A stretch of DNA of 64,000 nucleotides from Niallia sp. Man26 (GCF_022049065.2 NZ_CP095743.1:2247001-2311000), one strand, 5' to 3'; shown: positions 17,460 to 26,930, counted from the stretch's first letter. Numbers and translations are program-made. Notes: generated from the sequence alone by a model not told the origin.

Positions 17460-19007
17460 TTACTTCATATAGATAGGATTGGTGAATGCCACCAACTCTG
17501 GGTCTCCATTATCAATCGACGCATATAACTCTGCGCGAATCCATTTTAAGTCTTTGTTAGCTATCTCTGTTTCGAGTTGAAACTGCCCTATGCTTCCAGT
17601 AAAATGTTCTCCCTCGTTTGTTACTATCACCATAAATGCGCCTTTCCTATCAATGCGGTCATTAAAATCCCACTCCTCTGAAGAAACTTGCACAATGAAT
17701 GGCTGATTTTCATCTTTATTTATTACATCTCCAACTCTATAAGTCTTTTCCTCTTGCATCACTATAAGCTCAAGTGGTTTGTCATAGGAAATACTGATTC
17801 GTCCAGCACGGATGGATTGTAAAAAAGCTGTTCTGAAAATATTTTTATCTTCACTGACTTGTGACATTTGGACATATGTAATGGCTGGCAAAGGATTTAT
17901 TTCTTCATTATGGTGCCAATCCCTTCCTGCTGTTGCAGTTATTCTATAGCCTTTATTTAACAAGTCTGTCCAATAGTGAAAGGCACGCTGATTATAAGCT
18001 TTTGACCCTGGCCTTGTGGAATTCCAAACCTCTATAAAATCAAATATACTAAGTGATTCGACGGGAAATTCCCAGTGACAACCTGTTCCAATCGGGTTTC
18101 CTATCCGGAACGGATGGGCAATTCCTACTAGGGCATCATGCTGACGAATTTCCTTAATCCCCTTTTCAATATCTAAAGGTCCTATTACTCGCCAATCAGT
18201 ATAAGTTGGCGAATCATAACCTAGCGTTAGTAGGTGTCCGTAAAAGGTCGTCCATTCCAAACCATAAAGGATATGCAGACCAGAAAGAACTTCTGCTTGT
18301 TCCATTTCTTCAAAAGGACTGATTGTATTATGGTCTGTCATTACGACTGCTTTAAGGCCCATTTCTTTCGCAACCCCTGCCATCTCAATCAGCGACTGTT
18401 TACCATCACTATGAAATGTATGTGTATGCAATTCAGATGGCACCCATTTCACCGGACCTTCTATTGATGGATAACTTGGAAAACTAATAACATTTTCTTT
18501 AATTGGTTGACATAAAGGCTTATCTCTCCATGGAATCAAGGTTTTGTTTGCTGAATGAGGCTTTTTATATACACGCAGCTTAAATTGACAGCTTTCCGTT
18601 ACCAATGCATGAATACTTACCGTTACAGACCACAACCCAGCTGGATTTCTTTTATTAAGAAATCCAGGAGATGAATGAAAATCACTAATCATTACATGTT
18701 GGGTAGGCGAATGATAATGGCGTGCCCCTCTAAAACCATCATGGTCATCAATCGATAATGTTAATAAGTTTCTAATCAATTCTTCACCATTCTGTGGTAA
18801 CTTTGATTCATAATACATCGATGCTTCTTCCATTAGTCGTTTATTCTCATTTACATCTGTTTGATGTGGTGGATCAAAAGAAAAATCCACATAAATTACG
18901 TCCGTATCTTCCGGGACAAAAAAGGTGTGTTGTATGTGTGATTGCATACTTTTATTCGTAATGGTTGAATTGATTTCAAATAATATATGTGCCTCTTCTT
19001 CTCTCAT
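17460..19007 (-). CDS. CehA/McbA-type PHP-domain metallohydrolase
   Basis: A 515-residue protein. The central PHP domain begins PSELHTHTFHSDGKQS (HxH metal ligands and HSD), continues with VVMTDHNTISPFEE, VGIAHPFRIG and TAGRDWHHN, and contains most metal-binding histidines and aspartates of the family. The N-terminal 150 residues are beta-rich. PHP enzymes hydrolyse phosphoester or ester bonds. There is no signal peptide. It is last gene of an operon running permease, ATPase, binding protein, permease, unknown protein, hydrolase, so it probably processes the imported compound. The ATG follows GGAAGGTG at about 12 nt. The substrate is unknown. Confidence 0.85.
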   Translation of the reverse strand: MREEEAHILFEINSTITNKSMQSHIQHTFFVPEDTDVIYVDFSFDPPHQTDVNENKRLMEEASMYYESKLPQNGEELIRNLLTLSIDDHDGFRGARHYHSPTQHVMISDFHSSPGFLNKRNPAGLWSVTVSIHALVTESCQFKLRVYKKPHSANKTLIPWRDKPLCQPIKENVISFPSYPSIEGPVKWVPSELHTHTFHSDGKQSLIEMAGVAKEMGLKAVVMTDHNTISPFEEMEQAEVLSGLHILYGLEWTTFYGHLLTLGYDSPTYTDWRVIGPLDIEKGIKEIRQHDALVGIAHPFRIGNPIGTGCHWEFPVESLSIFDFIEVWNSTRPGSKAYNQRAFHYWTDLLNKGYRITATAGRDWHHNEEINPLPAITYVQMSQVSEDKNIFRTAFLQSIRAGRISISYDKPLELIVMQEEKTYRVGDVINKDENQPFIVQVSSEEWDFNDRIDRKGAFMVIVTNEGEHFTGSIGQFQLETEIANKDLKWIRAELYASIDNGDPELVAFTNPIYMK

Positions 19008-19027
19008 CGTGTTGTTTTACACCTTCC

Positions 19028-20296
19028 TTACCGTTCTTTTCGCCAGATTGTCTTTGCCGATTCTATATTGTTTAGCTCTTCGTCAAAGCTTTCTTCCATA
19101 TATTTCTGCAAGTGGTCATTTCCATCGTAAGCATATATCTTCAAATTTTTCACGTTGATTGTATGTAACTTTTCATTAATAAGAGCAATCTTTATTTCTA
19201 CTATATCTTCCATAGATTTCCCTTCCGGTAGACAAATAGCTGTTCCAAAGTGATTGTACGGGCCAGTATAAGCTGCAGAGAATACACCTATCTTTTTATT
19301 ATGGAGAGAACTTGAGTACCACTCGTTTTCTCCATTAAGCCTACATAGAAAGTCTATACTCGGGATACCATGCTCAATCCCCCATACAGAGGATTGAAGG
19401 AAAATATATTGACTAACATTTTGAATTCTATTGTAAGGCAATGGAGCGTTTTTTAACTGGCGCTCAGCTTCCCATTTCATAACATGATTGATATATGGAA
19501 AACGCTCCATGACTGTTTCTCGAGCCTCATTTTCTATTTTCCATTCGTAACTTGGAATGAAGGAAAAATGATAGGAACTTGTAATTTCATCCGTAAAGTT
19601 CCCATTGCATGTAGCAGTTTGAAGAATAATTTGGTTATCATCGATTTTATAAGATTTAACCTGATGTTCTGCCCCTTGATATTCAACATGGTCCATTTCG
19701 TTATGTTCATTCAAATAAACTCTTGCCATATATTCAATATCTAATAAGCGCCCCCACTTTGACATTAACAAAACCGCAGGTGTACCCTCATCTTCATGAC
19801 TAAATACCATATGATATTCAATTACCGACCCTTTTTCCCACTGATCAAAAAAATAAATCATTTCTAAAGGGGTATCTGTATATAAATTATCAAACTGGCT
19901 ATATACTGCCCGACCATAAAGTTTAGGAGCATACTGAACCGCAAGTGCTTCTCGGTCAGATAAATCTAATTTTTCTATCGTACAGCTCTCAATCTGAGCA
20001 ACCGCTTCCCTGTTCCGGGGTGATTCACAAACATATTCTATTTCATACGTTCCAGGCTCCATCATGCCAAGCAGACGCTTATAGGTGAAGTCCCGTCTTC
20101 CATAGAATAATACAATGTCTTGGTGATGCACGTTATTCACATACAGTCTCAACATGAGTGATTCATTGTTTTCTTCCTGCCAAGAGGTAGACGCATATGC
20201 GCGAAGATTAATTGCATAATATCCTTTTTCCTCAATAATAATGCTAGATTGCTCACGTTCTAAATGCTTCATTTTTACAGGGTTTAATACCGTCAT
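19028..20296 (-). CDS. Unrecognised beta-rich protein of the ABC/PHP operon
   Basis: A 422-residue protein without signal peptide or membrane segment. The first 130 residues (YYAINLRAYASTSW, VLFYGRRDFTYKR, MEPGTYEIEYVCES) look like a jelly-roll or carbohydrate-binding-like sandwich. The rest is rich in Tyr, Trp and beta-strand patterns. I do not recognise the family. ATG 20296 is chosen over TTG 20305 because GGGGAG lies 9 nt before it. It is 24 bp after the permease gene and 20 bp before the PHP hydrolase, so it is almost certainly co-expressed with both. It could be a hydrolase or a partner subunit of the PHP enzyme; no catalytic motif stands out. Confidence 0.75.
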   Translation of the reverse strand: MTVLNPVKMKHLEREQSSIIIEEKGYYAINLRAYASTSWQEENNESLMLRLYVNNVHHQDIVLFYGRRDFTYKRLLGMMEPGTYEIEYVCESPRNREAVAQIESCTIEKLDLSDREALAVQYAPKLYGRAVYSQFDNLYTDTPLEMIYFFDQWEKGSVIEYHMVFSHEDEGTPAVLLMSKWGRLLDIEYMARVYLNEHNEMDHVEYQGAEHQVKSYKIDDNQIILQTATCNGNFTDEITSSYHFSFIPSYEWKIENEARETVMERFPYINHVMKWEAERQLKNAPLPYNRIQNVSQYIFLQSSVWGIEHGIPSIDFLCRLNGENEWYSSSLHNKKIGVFSAAYTGPYNHFGTAICLPEGKSMEDIVEIKIALINEKLHTINVKNLKIYAYDGNDHLQKYMEESFDEELNNIESAKTIWRKER

Positions 20297-20320
20297 CCTA
20301 TCCAACTCCCCAGTCTAAAA

Positions 20321-21193
20321 TTAAAACAGATCTTTCTTTGACTTTTTCATGTTGTTTTGAATATATACATAGCCTACTATCGAACATAGTACAAACATAA
20401 AGACTGCAAGGGCGCTTGATTGACCAATTTCATTGTATACAGAAAAATGTTGCTGCATGGATACACCTAACATTTGCGGCGCATTTCGATCGATGAGAAA
20501 AGGTGCTGTAAAACTGCCAATTAAACCCATAAACAGAAACGTCAAAGCAACTAGCATTGTCTTATAAGAAAGAGGAAATATAAAATGAATAAACAATCTT
20601 AACTTTGATGCACCCGTATCTTTTGCACTTTCAATGACTGAACGGGGAATGGCTTGTAAAGCAGATAATAACAGCATGGTAGTAAAGGGAATATTAAACC
20701 ACACATTAATCATTAATAATCCTTTCATGTCATATATAATGGAAGGCATATTGCCTTCACCGATGATTCTTGCAACCCAGCCATTATCTCGATAAAAATT
20801 TAAAAATCCATAAATGGCGATGACTCCAGGAATAAACAACGGGATAAAATACAGCTTGTTGATTATTTTAGAAAAAATACTGTTACTAAAGTTAAGATAA
20901 ATGGCTAATATATAGCTCAATCCTAAAGTCAAAAAACAAGAAATGAACGTAATTACTAACGTATGTTGAATACTTTGCAAGATTAATGGTTCTGTAAAAA
21001 TATATTGGTAGTTTTCAAGTGAAAAGGCATCCTCTTCATTTTGAAAGCTCTCCATTATAGCAAGTGCCACTGGGTAGATGACCAAAATTAGCAAAGTTAG
21101 GAAAGAGGGCATCACAAGCCCTATTCCTAACACTGCTAATTTTGTTTTTTTCTTCATCACATAACTCTCTCTTAAGGCAACTTCCCTACTCAT
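20321..21193 (-). CDS. ABC transporter permease (iron/polyamine-type MetI fold)
   Basis: A 290-residue inner-membrane permease. About six helices are visible, and the EAA loop ESAKDTGASKLRLFIHFIFP contacts the ATPase. The first gene-start option, ATG 21193, overlaps the stop of the binding-protein gene (ATGA) and follows AGAGGT. A second ATG, 60 bp on at MKKKTKLAVLG, is possible. It pairs with the second permease at 23477-24340 to form the channel. The family (PotB/ThiP/FbpB-like) carries polyamines, iron, phosphonates or thiamine; the cargo here is not determined. Confidence 0.88.
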   Translation of the reverse strand: MSREVALRESYVMKKKTKLAVLGIGLVMPSFLTLLILVIYPVALAIMESFQNEEDAFSLENYQYIFTEPLILQSIQHTLVITFISCFLTLGLSYILAIYLNFSNSIFSKIINKLYFIPLFIPGVIAIYGFLNFYRDNGWVARIIGEGNMPSIIYDMKGLLMINVWFNIPFTTMLLLSALQAIPRSVIESAKDTGASKLRLFIHFIFPLSYKTMLVALTFLFMGLIGSFTAPFLIDRNAPQMLGVSMQQHFSVYNEIGQSSALAVFMFVLCSIVGYVYIQNNMKKSKKDLF

Positions 21194-22347
21194 TGACTTG
21201 CTACCTCTTTTTGCCAAACCTTCATTAATTCACTCGATAGATCGCCACCGTTAAAAGTTCGATAACCGCCACTTACTGCTTCAAATTTCTTTTGATCCTC
21301 AGCTGATAACAGGTCCCACTTAATACCTGGATAGCCGTACATTGTATCAATAACTAACTTTTGAACATCTTGAGTAAGCACATAATCAAGGAACGTTTCT
21401 GTGGCTTCTCTCCGCTTTTCATCCCCATTATCTACAGCCATTAAATAGGCTGGTCCGCCAGTAAATGCTGGATCAATTTGTTTTAGTTCAGTAGTATCAG
21501 GCAATAATTTTGAATTTATTTGTTCTAGAGCCATATCAGACCATGCTGGGACCATATCAACCTCTCCGTTTGCAAGCAGGTCAAGTGTTCCTTGATTCTT
21601 TTTAGGATAAACTCCTTCTTTATATAGGTTTGGTGCCATGTCCTTCAGTATTTGAATTCCCTTGTCCCACTCTTTTATAATACTTTCATCCTGAACATTC
21701 ATAGCATTGTCATCAAGTTCGTTATATACAGTCGAGAGGACAAAGGAGCTTCCTGCTCCACCTGTATTTGGATCATTATAAGCAAAGCGACCAGGATTTT
21801 TTTCTATCCAAGTATTCAATTCTTCTGCTGTGTTCGGTACATCTTTTACTTTGTCCGAATTGTACGCAAGAACTACGGATGATGCACGGTAAGGAACTGC
21901 TAGATTTTGAGTACCCTCCAAATTTTCTTCTTGAACATTCTCTAGATTTTCAATCGAATCTGTTGAAAGTTCATAAAAAAGTCCACCTTCATCTTCACTG
22001 CGGATAATATCAGCTAGTGCTCCTTCATAAACATCAATCTCTGAATCTTTATTTGCTTTTTTAGCTGCAACGATTCGATCAATTGTAGCCTGTCCACCAG
22101 TCCCAGACGGAACGAACACGAAGTCAACATCGATATCCTTATGTGCTTCTTCAAATTTAGGAATAACCGTTTCCCAGAAAGTCTCAACATTTTGAGAGCC
22201 TGAACTGTATAGTGATATTTTTGTTACATCATCTCCTCCACTTGCCGCACTGTTTGTCTCGCTAGAATTACAAGCAACTAATGAAAAGGTACTGACAGCT
22301 AATATTGTTCCTGTTAACATTCTTTTTAATGATTTAGACTTTCTCAT
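21190..22347 (-). CDS. ABC transporter solute-binding lipoprotein
   Basis: A 385-residue family-1 type binding protein. The signal peptide LKRMLTGTILAVSTFSLVAC has lipobox LVAC, so the mature protein is anchored by its cysteine (residue 26) at the outer face of the membrane. The mature part begins with KISLYSSGSQNVETFWETVIP, like iron, thiamine and aminoethylphosphonate binding proteins, and has the hinge AVPYRASSVVLAYNSD. ATG 22347 is preferred because GAGGAG lies 10 nt before it; TTG 22356 would overlap that site. It overlaps the ATPase gene by 14 bp. The ligand is unknown. Confidence 0.9.
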   Translation of the reverse strand: MRKSKSLKRMLTGTILAVSTFSLVACNSSETNSAASGGDDVTKISLYSSGSQNVETFWETVIPKFEEAHKDIDVDFVFVPSGTGGQATIDRIVAAKKANKDSEIDVYEGALADIIRSEDEGGLFYELSTDSIENLENVQEENLEGTQNLAVPYRASSVVLAYNSDKVKDVPNTAEELNTWIEKNPGRFAYNDPNTGGAGSSFVLSTVYNELDDNAMNVQDESIIKEWDKGIQILKDMAPNLYKEGVYPKKNQGTLDLLANGEVDMVPAWSDMALEQINSKLLPDTTELKQIDPAFTGGPAYLMAVDNGDEKRREATETFLDYVLTQDVQKLVIDTMYGYPGIKWDLLSAEDQKKFEAVSGGYRTFNGGDLSSELMKVWQKEVASQ

Positions 22348-23437
22348 ATACTTCAATCTCCTCTTTAGTTAGATTTTGTATTTTTGAATAACCAATAGTA
22401 TGTAAGTCGTTTTCATCTGTAAAGGTTTGAATGGTTGCGAAAGTTATGCGGATATTTTGAAGCATTTTAAATTGACTTATTTCACTGCGATCAACAAACA
22501 TTTTTAGCTTTCCAAACTCTGTTTTCAAGCTGACCTCTGCATAATGACCTAACATCATCACTTTTTCAATCATGGCATCAAGGCCATTTTCTACCTCACT
22601 TGCAAGAACAACATCTTCTGGTCTGACTGCAACAGTAACTGTTTTGTTATAACGATTCATGTTAGGAAAGTTAAGTGAACCGATATGAATTTTGTTTCCT
22701 TCCGCATAACCTGTAAGAAAATTCATCTTTCCTATAAATTGAGCAACAAACAGGGATGCAGGATAATTATAAATATTTTGCGGAGAATCAATTTGCTCTA
22801 TTTCTCCTTTGTTCATAACGACAATACGATCGGAAATGGAAAGTGCTTCTTCTTGGTCATGTGTTACAAACAGCATGGTAAGCTGCTGTTTTGCTTGAAT
22901 TTCTCTTAACTCCTCACGTAATTCATGCCTTAACTTAGCATCAAGAGCCGAAAATGGTTCATCCAGCAAAAGTACTTTCGGTTCAAGAAGCAATGCTCGT
23001 GCCAGTGCAACCCGTTGTTGTTGACCTCCTGATAACTCACTTGGATACTTTTTCTCATATCCTTGAAGCTGTACTAAATTCAAAGCCCATTTCACTTTTT
23101 CCATGATTTGAGCTTTTTTGGTTTTCTTAAGCTTTAAACTAAATGCTAGATTATTAAATACATTCATATGCGGCCAAAGATTATAGCTTTGAAAAACCAT
23201 AGCACTAGGTCTCTTTTCAGGAGGGAGATGATTCACTTGCTTTCCAGCAATTATTATGGACCCTTCATCAGGCTCAATAAATCCGCCAACACTGCGCAGA
23301 ACAGTGGATTTGCCACATCCTGAGGGTCCAAGTAACGTAACCATTTCCCCATTTTGAATGTCCAAGGAAAAACTCTTAACACCTTCCCCTGTAGGATAGA
23401 TCTTGCTTAAGTTAGTTATTGATAAGCTAATTGACAC
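22334..23437 (-). CDS. ABC transporter ATP-binding protein (PotA/FbpC-type)
   Basis: A 367-residue ATPase. Walker A GPSGCGKST, Q-loop FQSYNLWPHM, signature LSGGQQQRVALARAL, Walker B KVLLLDEPFSALD and switch histidine VTHDQEEAL are intact. About residues 240-367 form a TOBE-like regulatory tail. GTG start 23437 follows GGAAGGT at 8 nt. It powers the importer formed with the two permeases and the lipoprotein of this operon. The TOBE tail and the gene set fit the spermidine/iron/phosphonate import branch. Confidence 0.93.
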   Translation of the reverse strand: MSISLSITNLSKIYPTGEGVKSFSLDIQNGEMVTLLGPSGCGKSTVLRSVGGFIEPDEGSIIIAGKQVNHLPPEKRPSAMVFQSYNLWPHMNVFNNLAFSLKLKKTKKAQIMEKVKWALNLVQLQGYEKKYPSELSGGQQQRVALARALLLEPKVLLLDEPFSALDAKLRHELREELREIQAKQQLTMLFVTHDQEEALSISDRIVVMNKGEIEQIDSPQNIYNYPASLFVAQFIGKMNFLTGYAEGNKIHIGSLNFPNMNRYNKTVTVAVRPEDVVLASEVENGLDAMIEKVMMLGHYAEVSLKTEFGKLKMFVDRSEISQFKMLQNIRITFATIQTFTDENDLHTIGYSKIQNLTKEEIEVYEKV

Positions 23438-23476
23438 TCTTGGTTACCTTCCTCTCTCTTCGTTCGATTGAAATCA

Positions 23477-24340
23477 TTATTTAAGGCGCATTCCATTTGC
23501 AAATGAATCAGCTCCGACAAATTTTCTAGCTGCAAATAACAGGATGATAGTTGGGAGTGTCAATATCACAGAAAACACCGCACCTGCTGTACTTGGATAA
23601 TCTGCTATTATGGAATACATAATAACTGGCATCGTTTTATAATCTGGTATCCCTACTAGTAAAGTTCCTTGTGCTTCATCTAAAGAAGATAAGAAGGTAA
23701 AAACAGAAGCTACAATAATTCCCGGCTTAGCCATCGGCAACGTAATATACCAAAATACCTTTAAAGGAGATGCGCCTGCATCGCGTGCCGATTCTTCTTG
23801 AGAACGATGAACATTCTCAAATGCAGCAGAAGGAATCCATGTCATTAACATAAGCGTATTGATTAGATGTATTAAAATAATTCCAATGAATGTATTCATA
23901 AGGTTGTATTGATAAAACAAAACGGCAATTGCAACATATAAACCCATTTTTGGAAATGCATTAGTCAGTAAAAAGGAGAAAAGAAAAAACCTCCTTAATG
24001 GAAAACTAATTCGGGCAAAAGCATATGCTGCAGGAATACAAATAATAAGGGAAATCAATGTAACAATACTTGCTATAAGAAAAGATAACCACATCGATCT
24101 CACAATTGACTCATCTGCTAAAACGAAGCTCCACCATTCCAATGACCAAGACTTAGGCAAAATATCAGGGTATTGCCATTCTCCTGAAAACGCTAGTAAC
24201 AATAAATTTAATAAAGGTCCAAAAAAGAACAGCAGGAAAATCGCAAGTAGAATAAATTCAATTACTTTCCCCTTACCAAGTGTTTTAAAATACCACAATA
24301 TCTCTTCTCCTCTCCATTTTAAATAATGCTTTAAAAACAT
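23477..24340 (-). CDS. ABC transporter permease, first gene of operon
   Basis: A 287-residue MetI-fold permease with about six helices and an EAA loop EESARDAGASPLKVFWYITLP. ATG 24340 is chosen (AAGAGGT at about 11 nt). An in-frame TTG at 24379 would lengthen the basic N-terminus by 13 residues and has no better ribosome site. It is the first gene after the GntR operator at 24442-24470 and partners the permease at 20321. Cargo unknown. Confidence 0.88.
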   Translation of the reverse strand: MFLKHYLKWRGEEILWYFKTLGKGKVIEFILLAIFLLFFFGPLLNLLLLAFSGEWQYPDILPKSWSLEWWSFVLADESIVRSMWLSFLIASIVTLISLIICIPAAYAFARISFPLRRFFLFSFLLTNAFPKMGLYVAIAVLFYQYNLMNTFIGIILIHLINTLMLMTWIPSAAFENVHRSQEESARDAGASPLKVFWYITLPMAKPGIIVASVFTFLSSLDEAQGTLLVGIPDYKTMPVIMYSIIADYPSTAGAVFSVILTLPTIILLFAARKFVGADSFANGMRLK

Positions 24341-24441
24341 TAGAAGTCTATACCTCTTAGTTTTTAATTTAGCAAACAAATATTAATAGTCTTTATTCTA
24401 TTTGTAGTATTCTTGTAAAAATTCATAACTTTCATTATTCT

Positions 24442-24470
24442 TTCATTAAGTTGTCTAGACCTCTAATGAA
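24442..24470. promoter_or_regulatory. Putative GntR/HutC operator
   Basis: TTGTCTAGACCTC (24451-24463) centres on the palindrome GTCTAGAC and is flanked by inverted arms TTCATTA/TAATGAA. It resembles the TGGTCTAGACCA-type sites of UTRA regulators (NagR/DasR, PhnF). It lies between the GntR gene and the ABC operon. Confidence 0.5.
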
Positions 24471-24474
24471 AATA

Positions 24475-24506
24475 AAAAAATCGACCAATTAAATTTGATC
24501 GATTTT
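24475..24506 (-). terminator. Terminator after the GntR gene
   Basis: Stem AAAATCGA with TCGATTTT, 14-nt loop, T-rich minus-strand tail, 24 bp after the stop at 24530. Confidence 0.55.
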
Positions 24507-24529
24507 CTCAACAGATTGAATCTATTTAT

Positions 24530-25243
24530 TTATCTAGTTCTATTAACGGTAAATGTAAAAACATCATTTCTAAAATAATCTAATGAATAAAGAACAGGAC
24601 GATTTTGATAATCATAATGAAGTTGCTTTAACAATAAGACAGTCGTTTCAGGATGAATAAGAAGCTTATGACAATTGCGATCTGTATGTAATGGAACAAC
24701 AATTTCTGTTGTAGCTCTACTGATATCAATATTACTCTCTTTTTTTAAGTAGTCGAATAAAGAACCGATTGAGCCTTCATTAATCATATTCTTCTTCACT
24801 AGTGATTCTGCTAAAATATTCTGAGAAAACACAACTGGTTCTTCATTTGCCGTTCGTATTCTTTCATGAATGATTACCTCTTCTCCTTCTCTAAGCTGAA
24901 GAAGCTCCTTCCATTCATCTGTAGGTTCTACAATCTTGATTCTCTCTCGTTTTTCTCCATCCTCTAAACCTGCATACTTTATCATCGAAGTGACACTCAT
25001 TAGTTTTTCTAAACTATTTGGCGTCTTAGGCAAAGGGTTAACAACAAAAGTTCCTACCCCATGCTTAACATACACTTTTCCCTTTTCTTCTAGTAACCGA
25101 ATTGCCGATCGAACTGTCTCACGACTCACTTTAAACTCTGCTGCAAGATTTACTTCAGAAGGCAAACGATCTCCTGACTTTAATTTGCCTGAATGTATGT
25201 CCGCCTCAATCTTTTCTTTAATGAACATGTAAAGAGGTTGCAC
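24530..25243 (-). CDS. GntR/HutC-family regulator with UTRA domain
   Basis: A 237-residue repressor. The N-terminal winged helix carries GKLKSGDRLPSEVNLAAEF and VSRETVRSAIRLLEEKGKV (about 15-60), and a UTRA ligand domain follows (about 90-235; EEVIIHERIRTANEEPVVFS). GTG start 25243 follows GGGAGGA. UTRA domains bind small metabolites such as amino sugars, histidine pathway compounds or phosphonates. It is encoded directly upstream of the ABC/PHP operon in the same direction, with a GTCTAGAC operator between them, so it is the likely local regulator. Confidence 0.92.
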   Translation of the reverse strand: MQPLYMFIKEKIEADIHSGKLKSGDRLPSEVNLAAEFKVSRETVRSAIRLLEEKGKVYVKHGVGTFVVNPLPKTPNSLEKLMSVTSMIKYAGLEDGEKRERIKIVEPTDEWKELLQLREGEEVIIHERIRTANEEPVVFSQNILAESLVKKNMINEGSIGSLFDYLKKESNIDISRATTEIVVPLHTDRNCHKLLIHPETTVLLLKQLHYDYQNRPVLYSLDYFRNDVFTFTVNRTR

Positions 25244-25572
25244 TATATTCCTCCCTCTAATTTAGTAGAGATATTATCTAGTTTATGTAGGGTAAATCAC
25301 CCTCTGATATTGGTATTATATGTGTTAATTGTTATCCTAGGCAATAATATAGTAGAAATGATTATCATCATTTCTACTATACATAAAAATACAATTCTAA
25401 AATATAATGGAGCTGTTATAGATAATACTCTTTTTCATGGGAATCTTCCCCCTTTCTTACAACTTTTATTTAATAACAGTTTTAGATAACATCATCTAAA
25501 GAATGGTTTCCAGAGCTAATTACTTTACAGAATTCGCCCGATGTTGTATCCTCTTAAGGTAGCATATTTCAT
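25244..25572. other. Intergenic stretch before the tRNA
   Basis: No gene is supported: the plus-strand frame 25193-25489 lacks a ribosome site and lies partly over the GntR gene. AT-rich sequence that should contain the promoters of gntR (minus) and of the tRNA (plus). Confidence 0.4.
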
Positions 25573-25646
25573 GTCTCTGTAGCTCAGTAGGATAGAGCGG
25601 CAGCCTCCTAAGCTGTGTGTCGTGGGTTCGATTCCCTCCAGGGACG
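25573..25646 (+). tRNA. tRNA-Arg (anticodon CCT)
   Basis: A 74-nt cloverleaf. Acceptor GTCTCTG pairs with CAGGGAC with one G-U, the D-loop has TAGCTCAGTAGGATAGAGC, the anticodon loop is CTCCTAA, and the T-loop is GTGGGTTCGATTCCC. CCA is not encoded. It is followed by a terminator. No integrase or duplicated 3' end was seen, so there is no sign of an inserted element. Confidence 0.95.
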
Positions 25647-25653
25647 TCATCAT

Positions 25654-25683
25654 AAAAGCTGGCACTTTGCTGCCGGCTTTTTT
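25654..25683 (+). terminator. Terminator of tRNA-Arg
   Basis: Stem AAAGCTGGCA with TGCCGGCTTT, 6-nt loop, followed by T6. Confidence 0.85.
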
Positions 25684-25788
25684 CTGTCTGCGTCTTAAAT
25701 TCTCTGCAAAAAACTGCTTATATTTATTGCTTCTCCCCCTAATTGTTTACAGCCATTTTAAAAAAATAGTAATTATTAAATAAAACGC

Positions 25789-25818
25789 TTGCTAAAAACT
25801 TGTAAGCGGTGTCATAAT
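25789..25818 (+). promoter_or_regulatory. Promoter with perfect cre for the orphan AraC gene
   Basis: -35 TTGCTA (25789-25794), 18-bp spacer, -10 CATAAT (25813-25818). The cre TGTAAGCGGTGTCA (25801-25814) matches TGWAANCGNTNWCA at all 14 positions and covers spacer and -10, so CcpA repression is expected. Confidence 0.65.
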
Positions 25819-25909
25819 CATTTTATATCATTATCATAGTGTTAGTTTTACTTATTTAAATCATTATCCTAAAAAAGCAGTTATTTAAAGACAAGGGTAT
25901 GGTGAGGCT

Positions 25910-26920
25910 ATGTTGGTTAATAATTTGAGGGAAAAATTGCTTTCAGAAAATGAAATTGAGGCATTTGCCTTGGCATCTGGAACGGATGATCTGCATGAGA
26001 TTTTATCCAGTCTAAATTCAGCTTCACAGAGTGCTGAGGATGCAGTTCTGTCAGCAGATTCTTTAATGAACAAGACAGACAAGATTACCATCATGAAACA
26101 TCCCCGTTATGTCGATATTAAAGTACATAAGCATGACTTTCTAGAAATAAGCTATGCCTATATTGGCGGATTTACACAATGGATTAATGGAGAGACAGTT
26201 GTGATGAAGGAAGGCGACTTGACGATTTTGGATACAGATGTCATGCATACCATCCAAAAGGCAGATAAAGACACCGTCATTATTAATATTCTCCTCCGCA
26301 AAACTTATTTCAATCATAATATTCTTGCCCGTTTGACTGAGAATGATCTCATTTCTAAATTTGTGATTGATGCCATCTACAAACCGAAAATGAAAGGCCG
26401 TTACCTTTACTTTCCTTCATCAGGAAATGAAAAAATTAGAAATTGTGTGGATGCTGGATTATTAGAATATTACAATCCTGATATTGGCGGCCAAGAGGTA
26501 CTCAGCTGCCATATCGTCTTATTGTTTACAGAACTTATGAGAATGTCTAAACAACAACCGAAGACGTTGGCAGAAGATGTCTCAAGTATTGCCATTGTTG
26601 ATATACTCCAATATATTGAAGAGTATTATTTAACAACAAGCTTAAAGGAGGTTGCGAAGCATTTTCACTTCCATCCTAATTATTTGAGCAGGCTGCTGAA
26701 AGAAAATATCGGTAAAACATTCAGTGAAATGGTGCAAGAGCTTCGCCTCCGTCAAGCAAAGCTTCTCCTCGAAAACACACAAATGCAAATAAATCGGATT
26801 GCTGACGAAGCAGGCTACACTAATTTCAATCATTTTTATAAAAAATTTAAAGAGTATTATCATACAACTCCTGCTGATTACCGTAAACGTGTGATTTTAG
26901 AAAAAAATATTCTTGAATAA
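25910..26920 (+). CDS. AraC-family transcriptional regulator (orphan paralogue)
   Basis: A 336-residue regulator. Cupin-like sensor (DIKVHKHDFLEISYAYIGG, TILDTDVMHTI) and C-terminal AraC double helix-turn-helix (SLKEVAKHFHFHPNYLSRLL, then INRIADEAGYTNFNHFYKKF). It is similar along its whole length to the AraC protein at 12083-13078. The ATG at 25910 follows GGTGAGG closely; AAGGG lies further up. The promoter carries a perfect cre, but no sugar operon is adjacent: the flanks are tRNA-Arg and the TetR/flavonoid operon. Its targets may be elsewhere. Confidence 0.9.
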   Translation: MLVNNLREKLLSENEIEAFALASGTDDLHEILSSLNSASQSAEDAVLSADSLMNKTDKITIMKHPRYVDIKVHKHDFLEISYAYIGGFTQWINGETVVMKEGDLTILDTDVMHTIQKADKDTVIINILLRKTYFNHNILARLTENDLISKFVIDAIYKPKMKGRYLYFPSSGNEKIRNCVDAGLLEYYNPDIGGQEVLSCHIVLLFTELMRMSKQQPKTLAEDVSSIAIVDILQYIEEYYLTTSLKEVAKHFHFHPNYLSRLLKENIGKTFSEMVQELRLRQAKLLLENTQMQINRIADEAGYTNFNHFYKKFKEYYHTTPADYRKRVILEKNILE

Positions 26921-26930
26921 CTAACATGTT

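Noticed and set aside
25573..25700. tRNA-Arg as an attachment site for an integrated element
   Set aside because: No integrase and no repeated tRNA 3' end seen in the window.
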